A stretch of DNA of 64,000 bases from Mycobacterium sp. 236(2023). Its GTDB lineage: Bacteria > Actinomycetota > Actinomycetes > Mycobacteriales > Mycobacteriaceae. The first letter of the stretch is position 1, and each line of letters opens with the position of its first letter. Under the pieces are notes generated by a model that made no database searches, had not been told where the DNA came from, and worked only from the letters and a program-made list of their open reading frames with translations. The stretch is taken from the NCBI RefSeq assembly GCF_029623955.1, contig NZ_JARSBP010000001.1, positions 434,001-498,000 on the forward strand. The letters are read 5' to 3'. Made by a program: the position numbers and the translations under genes. Shown one piece after another: positions 10,557 through 18,781 of the stretch.

Positions 10557-11381
10557 CTAAGTCCCCGTGGCCAGATCGACGACGACCGGAGCGTGGTCGC
10601 TGGGGGAGCCGACTCGCGCTTTGCCCGTCTTTCGCTCGTCGCGAGCGATCTCGGCGTGCGTGACGCGGGACGCCAGCGCGGCGGAGCCGAGGATGAAGTC
10701 GATGCGCATCCCGCGATTCTTCGGGAACCGCAGCTGGGTGTAATCCCAATAAGTGAAGGTTCCGGGACCCGGCGTGAAAGGCCGTACCACGTCGGTGAAT
10801 CCGGCGTCGACGACAGCGTTGAAGGCTGCGCGTTCGGGTTCGGTGACGTGGGTGCTCTCCTGAAACAGGGAGATGTCCCAGACGTCGTCGTCGATCGGGG
10901 CGATATTCCAGTCCCCGACGAGGGCGATCGGAGCCGACGGGTCGGCGGAAACCCATGATGCGGCGGTGTTTCGAAGCGCAGCAAGCCATTCCAGCTTGTA
11001 GGCATAGTGCGCGGAACCGACCGTGCGGCCATTGGGAATGTACAGACTCCACACCCGGACCCCACCGCACGTCGCTCCCAACGCACGCGCTTCGGCGGCC
11101 CCCGCCACGGCGGGTTTGTCACTCCACGAGGGCTGGCCGGCGAAGCCCACCTCGACATCGTCGATGCCGACCCGGGACGCGATCGCCACCCCGTTCCACT
11201 GGCTGAAGCCGCAGTGCACCACGTCATAACCCAGCGCCGCGAACGGCATCGTCGGGAACTGGTCGTCGGAGCACTTCGTCTCCTGCATCGCCAGAACGTC
11301 CACATCCGCACGTTCCAGCCAGTCCGTCACGCGGTCCACCCGGGCGCGGATGGAGTTGACGTTCCAGGTCGCCAGGCGCAT
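10557..11381 (-). CDS. xthA: Exodeoxyribonuclease III / AP endonuclease
   Basis: This is base-excision-repair DNase of the EEP fold, cutting at abasic sites and acting as a 3' exonuclease. The 274-residue protein has MRLATWNVNSIRARV at the N-terminus, the metal-binding Glu in MQETKCSD, catalytic Tyr/Asn/Asp elements in VWSLYIPNGR and VGDWNIAP, and the C-terminal RIDFILGS and SDHAPVVVD motifs. The ATG at 11381 is chosen because the family starts at MRLATWN; longer reading upstream has no family similarity. It lies 4 nt after the GNAT stop and 2 nt before the next membrane gene. The order matches Rv0427c-Rv0429c. Confidence 0.94.
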   Translation of the reverse strand: MRLATWNVNSIRARVDRVTDWLERADVDVLAMQETKCSDDQFPTMPFAALGYDVVHCGFSQWNGVAIASRVGIDDVEVGFAGQPSWSDKPAVAGAAEARALGATCGGVRVWSLYIPNGRTVGSAHYAYKLEWLAALRNTAASWVSADPSAPIALVGDWNIAPIDDDVWDISLFQESTHVTEPERAAFNAVVDAGFTDVVRPFTPGPGTFTYWDYTQLRFPKNRGMRIDFILGSAALASRVTHAEIARDERKTGKARVGSPSDHAPVVVDLATGT

Positions 11382-11385
11382 GGCT

Positions 11386-12273
11386 TCAGAGTAGGTCTTC
11401 GGCCCGGACATAGCGTGAGCGATGGTGAACCTCGAACCCCATCGACTCATATAGCGCACGGGCAGCCGTGTTCTCGGCGACAACCTGGACGTAGGCGCGC
11501 GTCGCACCTCGTCCGTAAGCCCACGTCAACAGCCCCGCACACAGTTTCCGGGCGAGGCCCCGCCGGCGCGCGCTCTCCGTCACGTGCACGGCGGACAATC
11601 CGGCCCATCGGGTGCCGTCGGGGGCTTGAGTCACGGCAACACGCCCGACGGCGGCATCGGCCAACTGTCCGAACCCGACCTCACCGTCGACCACGGCCGT
11701 CAGGACGTCGACCGGAACCTCGCGTTCGTACAGCGCGAGCCACATCGGGTCGGGGGCCGGTGCCACCGGAACCTCCACCGAAGGCTCCACATCCGTTGCC
11801 ATGATCAGGTTTTCGGCATCAAACGCCACACCGTCCGGCAGGCGCATCAGCCGGTCGGGAACCGACACCAACGCTTCCAGCCCGCGCGCGGAATACCAGT
11901 CGAGCACCCTCGCGACTTCGGCGAACGATGAATACCGCACCGGGACAGCGGAATTCGCCCTCCTCGTGATGCCACGCCCGGCGCGCAGGAACCAGCCGTT
12001 CACCCATTCGTGCTCGACGCCGGGCCACGCCAGCGCGGCGGCGTGCTCGACATTGCGGATCTCACCGGTACGCACCGGCATCTCCGGCACGACACGGACT
12101 GCCAGCACGTCCTCGCGCGCCACGGCGACCACGTCGCCCCGCCGGGTGCGGATCCGCACCACCGGATCGGTCTCCACGACATGGCCGACCACGTCGGTCA
12201 TCGGACGCGCCTCGTCGGCCGGCAGCCGGTAACGCAGGCTGACACGCGTCCCGACCTCAGGCAGCTCGGACAC
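11386..12273 (-). CDS. GNAT-family N-acetyltransferase (Rv0428c-type)
   Basis: The 295-residue protein has an N-terminal SH3-like beta region (residues 1-70, with GTRVSLRYRLPADE and a DVVGHVVETDPVVRIRTRRGDVVAV pattern). A GNAT domain follows, ending in the acetyl-CoA loop LSAVHVTESARRRGLARKL and the strand-helix AYVQVVAENTAARALYESMGF. The acceptor is unknown, and annotation elsewhere as an acetylglutamate synthase-like or histone acetyltransferase-like protein is by fold only. The GTG at 12273 is 2 nt after the def stop and its own stop is 4 nt before xthA, so def, this gene and xthA form one operon as in M. tuberculosis (Rv0429c-Rv0427c). Confidence 0.88.
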   Translation of the reverse strand: MSELPEVGTRVSLRYRLPADEARPMTDVVGHVVETDPVVRIRTRRGDVVAVAREDVLAVRVVPEMPVRTGEIRNVEHAAALAWPGVEHEWVNGWFLRAGRGITRRANSAVPVRYSSFAEVARVLDWYSARGLEALVSVPDRLMRLPDGVAFDAENLIMATDVEPSVEVPVAPAPDPMWLALYEREVPVDVLTAVVDGEVGFGQLADAAVGRVAVTQAPDGTRWAGLSAVHVTESARRRGLARKLCAGLLTWAYGRGATRAYVQVVAENTAARALYESMGFEVHHRSRYVRAEDLL

Positions 12274-12275
12274 GA

Positions 12276-12869
12276 CTAGTGGCCGAACGGATCGGGATCC
12301 TCGCCGGGCATCCAGGACAGGCCGGGCACACCCCAGCCGTGGCTCTTGACCGTCTTCTTGGCGCTGCGCGCATTGCGACCGATCAGCCGGTCGAGGTACA
12401 GGAAACCGTCGAGATGTCCGGTCTCGTGCTGCAGCATCCGGGCGAACAGGTCGTTGCCCTCAAGGGTGATCGGCGTCCCGTCGGCGTCCAACCCCGTCAC
12501 ACGCGCCCAGTCGGCGCGACCCGTCGGGAACGACTCGCCGGGCACCGACAGGCAGCCCTCGTCGTCGTCATCGGGATCCGGCATCGTCTCGGGCACCTCG
12601 GAGGTCTCCAGCACCGGATTGACGACAACGCCGCGCCTGCGCACGGTCTTCTTACGCGCGTCGGCGCAGTCGTAGACAAAGACCCGCTTGTTGACGCCGA
12701 TCTGGTTGGCAGCCAGCCCAACCCCGTTGGCGGCGTCCATCGTGTCGTAGAGATCGGTGATGAGATCCGCCAGATCAGCGGGCAACGAACCGTCGTCCCC
12801 GACGGGGATCGGCTCGGTGGCGGTGTGCAGGACGGGATCTCCCACGATGCGGATCGGTCGTACGGCCAT
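12276..12869 (-). CDS. def: Peptide deformylase
   Basis: Def removes the formyl group from nascent N-terminal Met. The 197-residue protein carries the three family motifs: [10 protein letters not shown] (near residue 50), EGCLSVPGE (Cys metal ligand, near 110) and QHETGHLDG (HExxH metal ligands, near 150). The DPDDDDEG insertion before motif II and the basic C-terminal tail are typical of actinobacterial enzymes. The ATG at 12869 ([12 protein letters not shown]) is the family start. It is first in an operon with the GNAT and xthA genes and divergent from the DUF3263-virR-sodC group. Confidence 0.96.
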   Translation of the reverse strand: MAVRPIRIVGDPVLHTATEPIPVGDDGSLPADLADLITDLYDTMDAANGVGLAANQIGVNKRVFVYDCADARKKTVRRRGVVVNPVLETSEVPETMPDPDDDDEGCLSVPGESFPTGRADWARVTGLDADGTPITLEGNDLFARMLQHETGHLDGFLYLDRLIGRNARSAKKTVKSHGWGVPGLSWMPGEDPDPFGH

Positions 12870-12957
12870 GCCGGGAAGCTTAGGCGGCGCTGCCCACGCC
12901 CTTGTTTTGGCCGCCGACTCGCGGCGATTGATGACCACGCGCGTGATCCAACCGTGA

Positions 12958-12986
12958 TTGAATACTCGCCGAAACCACATCTATGT
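12958..12986 (+). promoter_or_regulatory. Candidate sigma-A-like promoter for the DUF3263-virR-sodC group
   Basis: In the 151-nt gap between def and the DUF3263 gene, TTGAAT (12958-12963) and CTATGT (12981-12986) are separated by 17 nt, about 35 nt before the ATG at 13021. This is the only reasonable -35/-10 pair I see on the plus strand in this gap. It is an unproven match by eye. Confidence 0.4.
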
Positions 12987-13020
12987 CATTTCGATTTCTC
13001 AGAAGGGTCCAAGTAGCGAT

Positions 13021-13329
13021 ATGGACGGCGCCATCGCACGGGCTGAGCGTTCTGGGGACGACACCGAGCCCACCGACGGTCTGACCCGTCGCGAGCACGA
13101 CATCTTGGCCTTCGAGCGGCAGTGGTGGAAATACGCGGGCTCCAAGGAAGACGCCATCAAAGAGCTCTTCTCGATGTCGGCGACGCGCTACTACCAGGTG
13201 CTCAACGCACTGGTGGACCGGCCCGAAGCGCTCGCGGCCGATCCGATGCTGGTGAAGCGTCTGCGCCGGCTGCGTGCCAGCAGGCAGAAGGCCCGCGCAG
13301 CCCGACGCCTCGGCTTCGACGTCACTTAA
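13021..13329 (+). CDS. DUF3263 small DNA-binding-like protein (Rv0430-type)
   Basis: The 102-residue basic protein contains the DUF3263 core: LTRREHDILAFERQWWKYAG, then KEDAIKELFSMSATRYYQVLN, then RPEALAADPMLVKRLRRLR. The middle part looks like a helix-turn-helix with a recognition helix around SATRYYQVL, and the tail is strongly basic (RASRQKARAARR). A nucleic-acid-binding role is inferred. The ATG at 13021 (MDGAIARAERSGDD) agrees with the M. tuberculosis Rv0430 start. An AGAAGGG lies somewhat far upstream (13 nt). It is followed after 31 nt by virR, as in M. tuberculosis. Confidence 0.88.
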   Translation: MDGAIARAERSGDDTEPTDGLTRREHDILAFERQWWKYAGSKEDAIKELFSMSATRYYQVLNALVDRPEALAADPMLVKRLRRLRASRQKARAARRLGFDVT

Positions 13330-13360
13330 GGCAACCGGGCCCGCGATACAGTAGGCGCCG

Positions 13361-13816
13361 ATGAACCAGCGAGAACCCTCGGGACTGCCCCTCCGTGCCA
13401 TCGTCATGGTGCTGCTGTTCCTCGGCGTCGTGTTCCTGCTCGTCGGATTCCAAGCCCTCAGCAGTTCCGACGACGAACAGTCCTCGGCCACCTCGACGAC
13501 CGTCACCACGACGACCACCACCTCGACGACACCCGAGGCGCCGCCCAGGCCGCCGGTGCGCGTGTTCAACATCTCCACCACCGAAGGCGCCGCCGAGACG
13601 ATCGCCACCAGGTTGCGTGACGACAAATGGGACGTCACCGAAACCGGCAACCTCGAGATCCCCGACGTGACCGTGACGACGGTGTACTTCGGCGAGACCG
13701 AAGGGGAACAGCAGGCCGCCGAAGAGGTGGGCCGATTGCTCGAAGCACCGGTTGCGCCGCGGGTGCCGCAACTCATAGAGCAGCCGCCGGGAGTGGTCGT
13801 ACTCGTCACCGGCTAG
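13361..13816 (+). CDS. virR: VirR, LytR C-terminal-domain membrane protein (Rv0431-type)
   Basis: The 151-residue protein has a short cytoplasmic N-terminus ([12 protein letters not shown]), one TM ([21 protein letters not shown]), a Ser/Thr-rich periplasmic linker with runs of Thr, and a LytR_C domain ([20 protein letters not shown] to the end, [10 protein letters not shown]). The match to M. tuberculosis Rv0431 is clear along its length and in context. In that species VirR controls extracellular vesicle release and cell-wall integrity, probably through contact with peptidoglycan-arabinogalactan ligases of the LytR-CpsA-Psr group. It sits between the DUF3263 gene and sodC, the conserved order. 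Confidence 0.92.
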   Translation: MNQREPSGLPLRAIVMVLLFLGVVFLLVGFQALSSSDDEQSSATSTTVTTTTTTSTTPEAPPRPPVRVFNISTTEGAAETIATRLRDDKWDVTETGNLEIPDVTVTTVYFGETEGEQQAAEEVGRLLEAPVAPRVPQLIEQPPGVVVLVTG

Positions 13817-13826
13817 GCTCTTGCTC

Positions 13827-14534
13827 ATGCTCAGGTCCGTCGCTGCCGCCACATTGTTTGCAGTGCCCGCACTTGCGTTGAGTGCGTGTACTCCTCCGGG
13901 AGATGTGCCATCGGATACACCCGGCACCACACCCCCGGTGTGGACCGGATCGCCGTCACCGTCGGCAGGACCCGACGAGCACGGTTCGGGGCACAGCGAG
14001 GAGACCAGTGGGGGCGGCCAGACGCTGACCGCCGAGCTGAACCTCGCCAACGGCAGCACGGTCGCCAACGCGGAGATCGTCTTCTCCGACGGCTACGCCA
14101 CCATCACCGTCGAGACCACCGCCGCCGGCGAGCTGGCTCCGGGATTCCACGGCCTGCACATCCATTCGGTCGGCAAGTGCGAACCGAACTCCGTCGCGCC
14201 CACCGGCGGCGCGCCCGCCAACTTCAACTCCGCGGGTGGGCACTTCCAGGTCTCCGGTCACAGCGGCCACCCGGCCAGCGGCGACCTGTCCTCACTGCAG
14301 GTGCGCGAGGACGGCTCCGCGAAGCTGGTGACCACCACCGACGCCTTCACCGCCGCGGATCTGATGAACGGCGGCGGGACCGCGATCGTCATCCACGAGA
14401 AGGCCGACAACTTCGCCAACATCCCCCCGGAGCGCTACCAGCAGGTCGACGGTGCTCCGCCACCGGATCAGACCACCCTGGCGACCGGCGACGCCGGAGC
14501 ACGGGTGGCCTGCGGTGTCATCACTGGGTCCTGA
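13827..14534 (+). CDS. sodC: Cu superoxide dismutase lipoprotein SodC
   Basis: The 235-residue exported lipoprotein has a signal peptide ending in the lipobox LSAC, giving Cys20 as the lipidated residue, and then a Pro/Ser/Gly-rich linker. The dismutase fold carries copper ligands in [15 protein letters not shown] and [17 protein letters not shown] plus the later His in [18 protein letters not shown]. The two conserved Cys (VGKCEPN and VACGVI) form the family disulfide. As in M. tuberculosis SodC, some zinc ligands seem missing. The ATG at 13827 is preferred over TTG 13821. It acts at the cell surface against superoxide. Its 3' end overlaps the next gene by 20 nt. Confidence 0.93.
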   Translation: MLRSVAAATLFAVPALALSACTPPGDVPSDTPGTTPPVWTGSPSPSAGPDEHGSGHSEETSGGGQTLTAELNLANGSTVANAEIVFSDGYATITVETTAAGELAPGFHGLHIHSVGKCEPNSVAPTGGAPANFNSAGGHFQVSGHSGHPASGDLSSLQVREDGSAKLVTTTDAFTAADLMNGGGTAIVIHEKADNFANIPPERYQQVDGAPPPDQTTLATGDAGARVACGVITGS

Positions 14535-15657
14535 TCCACGGGCAGATAGCCGGATCGATTTCGCCGGGTCGGTTCGGCCGACCCTCGGTGTCGAGTGGGA
14601 GTTCGCCCTCGTCGACGCCGATACCCGCGACCTGAGCAACGAAGCCGCGTCGGTCATCGCCGAGATCGGCGAGAACCCGCGCGTCCACAAGGAACTGCTG
14701 CGCAACACCGTCGAGGTTGTGACTGGTATCTGCGAGAACTCGGGTGAGGCGATGGACGACCTCGCCGCCACATTGCGGCCGGTGCGGGACATCGTGCGCG
14801 AGCGCGGCATGGAGTTGTTCTGCGCGGGCACCCACCCGTTCGCGGACTGGTCGGCCCAACAGCTCACCGATGCCCCGCGCTACGCGGAGCTGATCAAGCG
14901 GACGCAGTGGTGGGGACGCCAGATGACGATCTGGGGCGTGCACGTGCACGTCGGAGTGTCGTCGGCGCACAAGGTGATGCCCATCATCACCTCACTGCTG
15001 CACCAGTATCCGCACCTGCTGGCGCTGTCGGCGTCATCGCCCTTCTGGGACGGTGAGGACACCGGCTATGCCAGCAACCGGGCCATGATGTTCCAGCAGC
15101 TTCCGACGGCCGGTCTGCCGTTCCACTTCCAGGAATGGCGCGAATGGGAAGGCTTCGTCAGCGACCAGAAGAAGACCGGCATCATCGACCACATGAACGA
15201 GATCCGCTGGGACATAAGGCCTTCGCCGCATCTCGGAACCATCGAGGTCAGGATCTTCGACGGCGTGTCCAACCTGCACGAGCTCTCGGCGCTCGTCGCG
15301 CTGACCCACTGCCTCATCGTCGACCTGGACCGCCGGATCGACGCCGGTGAATCACTGCCGGTGATGCCGCCGTGGCATGTGCAGGAGAACAAATGGCGCG
15401 CAGCGCGTTACGGGATGGACGCCATCATCATTCTCGACGCCGACAGCAATGAGCGGTTGGTCACCGAGGACCTCGACGACCTCCTTGAGCGGCTACAACC
15501 CGTCGCGAAGCGGTTGAAGTGTGTCGACGAGCTCGCCCGGATCCCGGACATCGTCCGTGACGGTGCGTCTTATCAGCGTCAGCGCCGGGTCGCCGAGGAA
15601 CACGACGGGGATCTGCGGGCCGTGGTCGATGCCCTGGTCGGCGAGTTGGAGCTCTGA
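14515..15657 (+). CDS. Carboxylate-amine ligase, YbdK/GCS2 family (Rv0433-type)
   Basis: The protein has 380 residues if the GTG at 14515 is used, which overlaps sodC by 20 nt; ATG codons in frame lie either far inside sodC or within the catalytic domain. Family motifs are [65 protein letters not shown] and [16 protein letters not shown]. Family members have weak glutamate-cysteine ligase activity in vitro, but mycobacteria make mycothiol, so the real substrate is unknown. It is followed after 2 nt by the LON-domain gene, the same pair as Rv0433-Rv0434. Confidence 0.92.
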   Translation: MSSLGPDPRADSRIDFAGSVRPTLGVEWEFALVDADTRDLSNEAASVIAEIGENPRVHKELLRNTVEVVTGICENSGEAMDDLAATLRPVRDIVRERGMELFCAGTHPFADWSAQQLTDAPRYAELIKRTQWWGRQMTIWGVHVHVGVSSAHKVMPIITSLLHQYPHLLALSASSPFWDGEDTGYASNRAMMFQQLPTAGLPFHFQEWREWEGFVSDQKKTGIIDHMNEIRWDIRPSPHLGTIEVRIFDGVSNLHELSALVALTHCLIVDLDRRIDAGESLPVMPPWHVQENKWRAARYGMDAIIILDADSNERLVTEDLDDLLERLQPVAKRLKCVDELARIPDIVRDGASYQRQRRVAEEHDGDLRAVVDALVGELEL

Positions 15658-15659
15658 GG

Positions 15660-16292
15660 ATGCCGACCGTGCCGATGTTCCCGCTTGAGGTGGCGATGCT
15701 GCCCGGCGAGGAACTGCCACTGCGGATCTTCGAGCCGAGATACTCGGCGCTGGTACAGGATTGCCTGGCCACCGAGGACCCGGTGTTCGGCGTCGTCCTC
15801 ATCGAAGCCGGCCGTGAAGTCGGTGGTGGCGATTCGCGCAGTGACGTCGGTGTACTGGCCCGGATCGTCGAACACGCCGACATGGGGTCCGGTAGATACA
15901 GGCTGAAATGCGTTCTGGGGGAGCGGATCCGGATCCTCGAATGGTTGCCCGACAACCCGTACCCGCGGGCCGTGATCGAGGTGTGGCCCGACGAACCTGG
16001 CGAGGCCGTCGATGTGTCTGCCATCCGCGACATCGAGGACCGGATGGTGGGCCTGTTCGAGAGGATCGCGACAGCGCGCGGGGCTCAGGTCAACGCCCGC
16101 GACATCGTCTCGGGTGCCGATGAGTCGGGTGAAGCGTCGAAGTGGTTGTACGCGTTGACGGCTCGGCTGCCGATGGGGCAGGCGGACCGATACTCGATTC
16201 TGGCGGCGCCGTCCGCCGCAGCCCGCGTGGCGGCACTGTCCGAGGCAGTCGACACCGTCATCGCGATGGTGGAGTTCCAGCTCTCGGAGTAA
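15660..16292 (+). CDS. LON substrate-binding-domain protein (Rv0434-type)
   Basis: The 210-residue protein consists of the N-terminal LON/PUA-like domain alone: VPMFPLEVAMLPGEELPLRIFEPRY at the start, FGVVLIEAGREVGGGD, then a helical part (LYALTARLPMGQADRYSILAAPSAAARVA). No ATPase or protease domain follows, so it is not Lon protease. Such stand-alone proteins may act as substrate adaptors or ligand binders (inference). The ATG at 15660 is 2 nt after the ligase stop. Its stop at 16292 directly abuts the stop of the convergent accessory gene. Conserved synteny with M. tuberculosis ends here until 28682. Confidence 0.9.
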   Translation: MPTVPMFPLEVAMLPGEELPLRIFEPRYSALVQDCLATEDPVFGVVLIEAGREVGGGDSRSDVGVLARIVEHADMGSGRYRLKCVLGERIRILEWLPDNPYPRAVIEVWPDEPGEAVDVSAIRDIEDRMVGLFERIATARGAQVNARDIVSGADESGEASKWLYALTARLPMGQADRYSILAAPSAAARVAALSEAVDTVIAMVEFQLSE

Positions 16293-17060
16293 TCATTCCG
16301 GTGCGAACTGCCCGTTGCGGAGGCGGTCCAGCGCGCGGCCGTCGGTGAGTTCGTCGCGATTCTCGGGGTGCTTCCAGTAGTGGCGCACCATCCAATACAG
16401 GGCTGGGCCGCTGTCGCCGTAGCGGTCGGCGTTGCTGACGACGATCGGCTTGGAATCGTTGGTAAGCAGGACGATTGGGTTTCTCGTCTTCTTGTCCGTC
16501 GTATCGGTGATGTCGACCAGTTCATCCCACTTCACGGTACGTACCCCAAAAATATCGGCGTGCTGGACACCGTCGGGACCAATTCGTATCTGGCCGGGTT
16601 CGCGAGTGCGGACCATGCCGATCAAGCTGATTGCCGAAATCACCAACAGCGCACCCATGAGGTACCGGGTCACAGTGCCGCCGAGCAGCTCTCGAACTTC
16701 TTCCTTCCCAGTATGTGCGATGTACAGCGAAGTGCTGAGGGTCGCACTCGCAAGGCCGAGCCCATAGGTGACCAATATCAGCGGATTCACGCGAACGATC
16801 GTTCCATGAGAACCACATTCGGCGAATCGCCGTGTTGAGAGATGTACGGTTATGACCAGGGCCGCCAAGAAGAATCCACATGCCGTCGCGAGGCCGCCCA
16901 TAATGATCGAGCCAACTAGCGAACCTTGTTGAAACGACCCAATTGCTTTCGTGAGACAGTAGCCGATCGCTATCACGAAGACGGCGACGCCGAACCACGT
17001 CGCCTTCGGGAGACTCTCGCTCCAGTTTGGTGGCGGCTGGACGCTTTCTAGTTCCCGCAA
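16293..17060 (-). CDS. Four-TM membrane protein with C-terminal PH-like domain, T7SS-cassette partner
   Basis: The 255-residue protein has four hydrophobic segments (TWFGVAVFVIAIGYCL, GSIIMGGLATACGFFLAALVITV, VNPLILVTYGLGLASATL, YLMGALLVISAISLIGMV). A soluble C-terminal domain follows (IRIGPDGVQHADIFGVRTVKWDELVDI...), with the beta pattern of bacterial PH-like domains. The TTG start at 17060 lies inside the upstream gene (13-nt overlap). Base composition is visibly poorer in GC than in neighbouring genes, consistent with acquisition. Placed last after a likely type VII secretion substrate pair, it could be an immunity or anchoring protein, but nothing proves that. Confidence 0.68.
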   Translation of the reverse strand: MRELESVQPPPNWSESLPKATWFGVAVFVIAIGYCLTKAIGSFQQGSLVGSIIMGGLATACGFFLAALVITVHLSTRRFAECGSHGTIVRVNPLILVTYGLGLASATLSTSLYIAHTGKEEVRELLGGTVTRYLMGALLVISAISLIGMVRTREPGQIRIGPDGVQHADIFGVRTVKWDELVDITDTTDKKTRNPIVLLTNDSKPIVVSNADRYGDSGPALYWMVRHYWKHPENRDELTDGRALDRLRNGQFAPE

Positions 17061-18412
17061 AGCACCTCTCCGACCTTGGTTCCTGCTTCTTTCATCAGCT
17101 CACCCACGGCTACCGAACCGATAATCGCTAATCCCGCCGTCGTGCCCGGAAATGGTATCGGTGCTCCTAACGCGGCTCCGCCCGCTCCACCAAGTGCATT
17201 ACCTGTCAGCCCGAAAGTGCCTGCGAAGACTGAAACGCACTTGTCGGCGGGGGTCGATGCTCTGAGGAAGTCGTACATCGCCGACATGGTGCCGAGTGCC
17301 GCGCCACCGTACTTTGCACCCGCCCCTATTTTCTCAACGTTATCCATGGAAAGCATCGGGATCCTGCCGCCATCTGCGATATGCGCCTCGAGACCGGTGA
17401 GTACGTCGCCGACTCGGTCCGGCACCGTCGTCAACAGTGGGCTATTCGGTGGAATTACGACTTGTCGGTTGCCGGGCAGATTGATGTGTCCGGTCGCAAC
17501 ACCTTCTGGTGTGCGGTCAACGACATACTGAGTGCCGTCGGCCCAGTTCATGATCGTCTTCTCGTAGCCACCCAGAGTCCGGGTGGACGTCGTCCAGGAA
17601 ATGAGTTCGCCGTTGGCGTCGAAGTGTTCTTCCTCGACCATGTCCGGGACACCCCGGTCGTGGTCGGGCTCGTACTCGGTGATCCGCATCTTGCTGCCGT
17701 CCTGCATGATCAGCGTCTTTTCGAAGTGGCCGTCCTTGTTGTAGCCCGATTGTGTCTCGCGCACGGTCGTTGCCATCTCCTCGCCACGAATAGTCGCCTG
17801 CTGCAACAGGCCAGCTGGATGTCGGGGGCTCGGAACATCATCGGGCGGGCGTGGAGCGTTCGTCGGCATCATGCCCGGCAGACCGGCTGTTGCAGGCGGG
17901 GTGAATCCGAACGGTTTCGCAGCAGCCATCAGACTGTCGGCGGTCGAGTCGTCGGCGTCACCGACGGCCACCAGGAGATCGTTGATCGCAGTCTGTTCAC
18001 TCACAACGAGTTTCATCAGCTCGTCGATCTGACCGGCGGTCTGCGCACCCGGGTCGATCAGCACAACCCAGCCTTCGGAGACGTTGAGGGGCCCAGCGTC
18101 GATCTCGTCAGCCTTGTCCAGCAGAGCTTTTCGGGTGGAGCCGATTATCTCGGCCGCGTTGTCCAACGCATCACCGATCGCGGAGGTGTAATCGCTGAAG
18201 CTCTTGGTCGACTGGTGGGCGCGGTCGAACATTCCTGTCGCGGCGTCATGGGCAGCTCCAGACCACGCCCGCGTCTCCGGCATCTCCTGCACCGAAGTGC
18301 TGAGCCGCCCCACTGACCGCTCGACTGACTGTCCCGCAGTCTTCACCGCCGGACCGGTGAACGTGAGGGCGTCGGGATTCCAGCTTTCGAGGCGAGAGCG
18401 AGACGGCAGCAC
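17048..18412 (-). CDS. Probable type VII secretion-associated large protein with WXG-like N-terminus
   Basis: The 454-residue protein has three parts. Residues 1-130 are helical and WXG100-like, with ETRAWSGAAHDAATGMFDRA and two long amphipathic helices. Residues 130-340 form a mixed middle containing beta repeats of the GGYEKTIMNWADGTQYVVD kind. The C-terminus is glycine-rich and hydrophobic (TFGLTGNALGGAGGAALGAPI... AGLAIIGSVAVGELM) and resembles a glycine-zipper membrane segment. Two late Cys (one in ADKCVSVF, one in the final CGN) could form a disulfide. GTG 18412 is 3 nt after the EspC-like gene stop. I recognise no catalytic domain. A secreted effector or pore-like role is inference. 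Confidence 0.65.
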   Translation of the reverse strand: MLPSRSRLESWNPDALTFTGPAVKTAGQSVERSVGRLSTSVQEMPETRAWSGAAHDAATGMFDRAHQSTKSFSDYTSAIGDALDNAAEIIGSTRKALLDKADEIDAGPLNVSEGWVVLIDPGAQTAGQIDELMKLVVSEQTAINDLLVAVGDADDSTADSLMAAAKPFGFTPPATAGLPGMMPTNAPRPPDDVPSPRHPAGLLQQATIRGEEMATTVRETQSGYNKDGHFEKTLIMQDGSKMRITEYEPDHDRGVPDMVEEEHFDANGELISWTTSTRTLGGYEKTIMNWADGTQYVVDRTPEGVATGHINLPGNRQVVIPPNSPLLTTVPDRVGDVLTGLEAHIADGGRIPMLSMDNVEKIGAGAKYGGAALGTMSAMYDFLRASTPADKCVSVFAGTFGLTGNALGGAGGAALGAPIPFPGTTAGLAIIGSVAVGELMKEAGTKVGEVLCGN

Positions 18413-18415
18413 GAG

Positions 18416-18706
18416 TCAGAAGATGCCCTTGAAGTTCCCGGCCAGGGCGTCGTCCGTCACCTCGTAGGAATCGCCGGTACCCCGAACAGCGGTGCCCATT
18501 TTCGCGACGTTGTCGGCGATCGCCTTCGCCTGCTCGCCGACGTGGGTACCGACAAGCCGCGCGGCCCACTGCGTCGTGGATCCGGGGAGCCCGTCGGCGG
18601 CTGCAGACACGGTGGTGCCGACGTTGGCCTCGGCGATCGACGCCGACGTGGTGTCCACCTGACCTGCGAACGCCCGCAAAAGGTCCGGATTGACCATCAA
18701 TGACAT
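18416..18706 (-). CDS. EspC-like small type VII secretion substrate/partner
   Basis: The 96-residue helical protein has the size and layout of ESX-1 secretion-associated EspC-type proteins: helix 1 NPDLLRAFAGQVDTTSASIAEA, a turn region with TTQWAARLVG, helix 2 EQAKAIADNVAKMGTAVRGT, then the tail SYEVTDDALAGNFKGIF. The tail contains YEVTD, a match to the YxxxD/E export signal of type VII substrates. ATG 18706 is used; an internal ATG at 18697 is possible. It is first in a three-gene operon with the large WXG-like protein and the PH-like membrane protein. No ESX core genes (EccB-E, MycP) are present, so any secretion must use a system encoded elsewhere. Confidence 0.68.
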   Translation of the reverse strand: MSLMVNPDLLRAFAGQVDTTSASIAEANVGTTVSAAADGLPGSTTQWAARLVGTHVGEQAKAIADNVAKMGTAVRGTGDSYEVTDDALAGNFKGIF

Positions 18707-18781
18707 AAAACTCGACGTTACCGGGGCTTGAGCAGGTGTCAGGACACAAACTTCAAGCGGGGGATCCGCACACAGATTGAG
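18707..18781 (-). promoter_or_regulatory. Leader of the T7SS-like cassette
   Basis: This 75-nt gap separates the methyltransferase stop (18782) from the cassette start. It holds a short inverted repeat GTGTC-AG-GACAC (about 18736-18747). I see no convincing -35/-10 pair, and readthrough from the mrp-methyltransferase operon is possible. Confidence 0.3.

Noticed and set aside
13475..13545. Repetitive ACG/ACC triplets in virR
   Set aside because: They encode the Thr/Ser-rich periplasmic linker of VirR, a coding feature and not a separate repeat element.
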